Below are positions 62,184-64,000 of a stretch of 64,000 nt of DNA, piece by piece. The translations under genes were made by a program, and so were the position numbers. Under the pieces are notes generated by a model that saw nothing but the letters and a program-made list of their open reading frames with translations, was not told the origin of the DNA and made no database searches. The DNA is from Flavobacterium tagetis (GTDB lineage: Bacteria > Bacteroidota > Bacteroidia > Flavobacteriales > Flavobacteriaceae), in the NCBI RefSeq assembly GCF_016735615.1, contig NZ_JAERSF010000001.1, forward strand, positions 558,001 through 622,000. Direction: 5' to 3'. Position 1 is the first letter of the stretch; every line of letters begins with the position of its first letter.

Positions 62184-63488
62184 CTAATTTTTATTGATGC
62201 TGAATTGTGAAAGCGATACGCTCTCAAAAACAGTTTGCAGATCTGCAATTAAATCTTCAATATCTTCAATTCCCACAGATAGACGAATTAAATCTTTAGA
62301 AACTCCTGTTTCTATTTGTTCCGCTTCTGTTAATTGCTGATGTGTTGTACTTGCAGGGTGAATAATTAATGATTTTGTGTCACCAATATTTGCAAGTAAA
62401 GAGAATAATTTTGTATCATCTACCACTTTTTTGGCTGCATCAAAACCTCCTTTTAATCCGAAAGTGATAATGCCGCTTTGCCCTTCTGGAAGATATTCTT
62501 TAGCCAAAGCATTATATTTATTCGTTTTTAAACCTGGATAATTTACCCAAACTACCTCATCTTGTTTTTCTAACCATTCAGCTAGAGCCAAAGCATTTTC
62601 ACTGTGTTTCTTGATTCGAATTGGAAGCGTTTCTAATCCCTGAATAATCTGAAAAGCATTAAATGGACTCAAAGCAGCACCAAAATCACGCAGTCCTTCA
62701 ATTCGTGCTTTTGCTATAAAAGCCGCATTTCCTAAAGCTTCATGATATACTAATCCGTGGTATCCTGCAGATGGTTCGGTAAATTCTGGGAATTTTCCGT
62801 TTGCCCAATCAAAGTTTCCTGCATCAATGATTACACCTCCTAATGAAGTTCCGTTTCCTGCGATATATTTTGTTAAGGAGTGAATTACAATATCGGCACC
62901 ATATTTAATTGGGTTTAATAAATAAGGTGTCGCAACTGTATTATCTACTATAAATGGCACTTTGAATGCTTTGGCTTCGGCCGAAATTGCTTTTAAGTCT
63001 AGTACGTCTAATTTTGGGTTTCCAAGAGACTCAACAAAGAAAGCCCTTGTGTTTTCTTTTGCCGCTTTGGTAAAGTTTTCAGGCTTTGAAGGATCTACAA
63101 ATGTGGTTTTAATTCCTAATCTTGGCAAGGTAACTTTTAAAAGATTATAAGTTCCTCCGTATAAACTATTTGATGCAACGATATGATCTCCTGCTTTTAG
63201 CAAAGTCAATAAAGTTGTTGAAATTGCAGATGCTCCAGAAGCGGTTACTACAGCTCCAATTCCGCCTTCGAGTGCAGCAAGACGCTGTTCTAAAATGTCA
63301 TTTGTTGGGTTGTTTAATCTCGTGTAGATAAATCCAGCTTCGGCAAGACCAAATAAATTGGCAGCATGATCTGCGCTATTAAACACATATGATGATGTCT
63401 GATAAATTGGCACCGCTCTTGTTCCTGCGTTTTTAGTTACGTCGTGTCCTGCGTGTAATGCGTTTGTTGCAAATTTTTGTGTACTCAT
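62184..63488 (-). CDS. metY: O-acetylhomoserine aminocarboxypropyltransferase (sulfhydrylase)
   Basis: MetY makes homocysteine from O-acetylhomoserine and sulfide. The 434-residue PLP enzyme has HAGHDVTKNAGTRAVPIYQT at the start, YTRLNNPTND, DNTVATPYLLNPI and the Schiff-base Lys in VIHSLTKYIAGNGTSLGG. The length (about 430) and the FDWANGKFPEFTEPS insertion distinguish MetY from the 390-residue MetZ type. It is preceded by a 58-residue protein gene, an attenuator and a Met/Cys-rich leader peptide, and it ends in its own terminator. Confidence 0.94.
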   Translation of the reverse strand: MSTQKFATNALHAGHDVTKNAGTRAVPIYQTSSYVFNSADHAANLFGLAEAGFIYTRLNNPTNDILEQRLAALEGGIGAVVTASGASAISTTLLTLLKAGDHIVASNSLYGGTYNLLKVTLPRLGIKTTFVDPSKPENFTKAAKENTRAFFVESLGNPKLDVLDLKAISAEAKAFKVPFIVDNTVATPYLLNPIKYGADIVIHSLTKYIAGNGTSLGGVIIDAGNFDWANGKFPEFTEPSAGYHGLVYHEALGNAAFIAKARIEGLRDFGAALSPFNAFQIIQGLETLPIRIKKHSENALALAEWLEKQDEVVWVNYPGLKTNKYNALAKEYLPEGQSGIITFGLKGGFDAAKKVVDDTKLFSLLANIGDTKSLIIHPASTTHQQLTEAEQIETGVSKDLIRLSVGIEDIEDLIADLQTVFESVSLSQFSINKN

Positions 63489-63557
63489 GATTTCTTAGTT
63501 TTTTAATATTGTTAATGCGTTTATATATTGTAATTGATTTTAATTTTTGAAATTGAT

Positions 63558-63734
63558 TTAAGCTAAAATATCTTCAGCTTCTTCTTCAAGATCATATAAA
63601 TGAAATAGTAATGATTTTTGTGTTTTTGTCTGCTGCGCAGGATCATATTTCAGCGTTTCAGTCGATGTCTCTTCCGAATTATTATTTCTTAATAAGTATT
63701 GAAATGCGATTGTATTTATATCTAGTGTATTCAT
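63558..63734 (-). CDS. 58-residue small protein upstream of metY
   Basis: I do not recognise this acidic protein. It starts MNTLDINTIAFQYLLRNN, has a Glu/Thr-rich middle and ends KSLLFHLYDLEEEAEDILA. The N-terminal M-[SN]-T-L and the C-terminal SLLF-x-[LM]-Y recall the 71-residue protein at 60013-60228. Both lie directly after a leader-peptide attenuator. It is 69 bases upstream of metY on the same strand, with no terminator between, so the two are likely co-transcribed. There is no signal peptide or known motif. Confidence 0.6.
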   Translation of the reverse strand: MNTLDINTIAFQYLLRNNNSEETSTETLKYDPAQQTKTQKSLLFHLYDLEEEAEDILA

Positions 63735-63760
63735 GATTTAAAATTTAAAATGTTGAAAAT

Positions 63761-63795
63761 AAAAAAGCCCTTTCGGATGGCGACCAAAAGGGCTT
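63761..63795 (-). terminator. Attenuator terminator upstream of metY
   Basis: On the minus strand AAGCCCTTT pairs with AAAGGGCTT, followed by TTTT. It starts 30 bases after the leader peptide stop. A perfect 7-bp hairpin TTATAGT/ACTATAA (63810-63794) overlaps its 5' arm by two bases, so the two structures may compete. Confidence 0.88.
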
Positions 63796-63825
63796 ATAGT
63801 TTAACTATAACAAAGATTGTCTCTT

Positions 63826-63906
63826 TCACTTTTGGCAACAGCAAATTGGGATGCACATTTGCATCATCTTACAACACATCATATTTCTTTTTGCTATTGT
63901 TTTCAT
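63826..63906 (-). CDS. Met/Cys-rich leader peptide of metY (26 residues)
   Basis: A 26-codon ATG frame contains the run NMMCCKMMQMCIPICCCQK-stop. Counting the start, six Met and six Cys make 12 of 26 residues. It is followed by a small hairpin and a terminator, upstream of metY. The obvious reading is a translation-coupled attenuator: starved tRNA-Met or tRNA-Cys would stall ribosomes and change the downstream RNA fold. It is analogous to the poly-Cys leader ORFs described in mycobacteria. A metal-binding micropeptide is an alternative. Confidence 0.75.
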   Translation of the reverse strand: MKTIAKRNMMCCKMMQMCIPICCCQK

Positions 63907-63944
63907 TTTGATTTAAAAATTGAATTTGACTATTTTTTTAAATT

Positions 63945-63969
63945 CTACTAATTCGATAGAGTAAATGTA
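63945..63969 (-). promoter_or_regulatory. Promoter -7 element and putative operator of the metY transcript
   Basis: TACATTTA (63969-63962 on the minus strand; one mismatch from TAnnTTTG and nearly the same as the cys cluster -7) is followed by the dyad CTATCGAATTAGTAG (63959-63945). That dyad is 13 of 15 identical to the one at the cys cluster promoter. The leader peptide ATG is about 40 bases further on. Nothing else is seen to the window end. Confidence 0.55.
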
Positions 63970-64000
63970 ATAAGTATTTTTATAACGACCAAATTAAAAT

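Noticed and set aside
63761..63906. The Cys-rich peptide as a metallothionein or RiPP precursor
   Set aside because: It lacks a leader-core boundary, has no modification enzymes nearby and is equally rich in Met. The downstream terminator and metY make an attenuator the simpler reading, though metal binding is not excluded.
1..64000. CRISPR arrays, prophage, insertion sequences, tRNA and rRNA genes
   Set aside because: I looked for regular repeat-spacer runs, transposase or integrase motifs and tRNA/rRNA signatures on both strands and saw none. All longer repeats found are dyads or short words at gene junctions.

Overview
The window looks like a chromosomal segment of a Flavobacterium close to F. 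johnsoniae (Bacteroidota). The evidence is the AT-rich sequence, three gliding-motility genes (gldD, gldE, gldA), promoters with the Bacteroidota -7 element TAnnTTTG, an almost complete lack of Shine-Dalgarno sequences, and many SPII and SPI exported proteins. There is no phage, insertion sequence, CRISPR array, tRNA or rRNA. Almost all of it is housekeeping DNA. The unusual material sits between the genes.

Layout. 0-4 kb: an HMA lipoprotein, then gldD-gldE-ssb-mutY on the minus strand. 4-6 kb: HU, a 30-residue basic peptide, and an RNase E/G. 6-15 kb: a secreted protein, then PBP1C paired with a giant thioester alpha-2-macroglobulin lipoprotein. 15-22 kb: a SUKH-like protein, tadA, a TonB-C lipoprotein, dxs, a DUF3078 protein and dgt. 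22-25 kb: pyruvate formate-lyase and its activase behind an FNR-like box. 25-28 kb: an Lrp regulator divergent from metE. 28-33 kb: two tandem duplicated outer-membrane barrels, gldA and a TonB-dependent-type receptor. 33-37 kb: a PLP decarboxylase, a dicarboxylate/amino acid symporter and a methyltransferase. 37-43 kb: metF and a split metH with a SAM-I riboswitch. 43-54 kb: the sulfate assimilation block (TSUP permease, cysH, cysD, cysN, sulfite reductase with a HEPN tail, cobA, siroheme synthase, ferredoxin-NADP reductase), a second TSUP permease and an Rrf2 regulator. 54-64 kb: the homocysteine branch (a MetZ-like enzyme, osmC, thrA, metX behind a second SAM-I riboswitch, a homoserine dehydrogenase paralogue, metY).

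How it works together. Sulfate is activated by CysDN, reduced by an APS-type CysH and then by a siroheme sulfite reductase. Siroheme is made by CobA and the Met8-like enzyme. Sulfide is joined to O-acetylhomoserine (from ThrA and MetX) by MetY or the MetZ-like enzyme. Homocysteine is methylated by MetE, or by MetH with methyl-THF from MetF. Three layers of control are visible: SAM-I riboswitches on metX and metH; a 15-bp near-palindrome (CTAY-N7-RTAG type) shared by four promoters around the Rrf2 gene; and three leader-peptide/terminator modules, one with 12 Met or Cys residues out of 26. Two of these modules precede small proteins that may be paralogues. The attenuator modules with their small proteins are the best candidate for an undescribed system here.

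The intergenic regions also hold several families of dyad repeats: GC-rich structured elements, a perfect 31-bp inverted repeat, and short word repeats particular to individual gene junctions.
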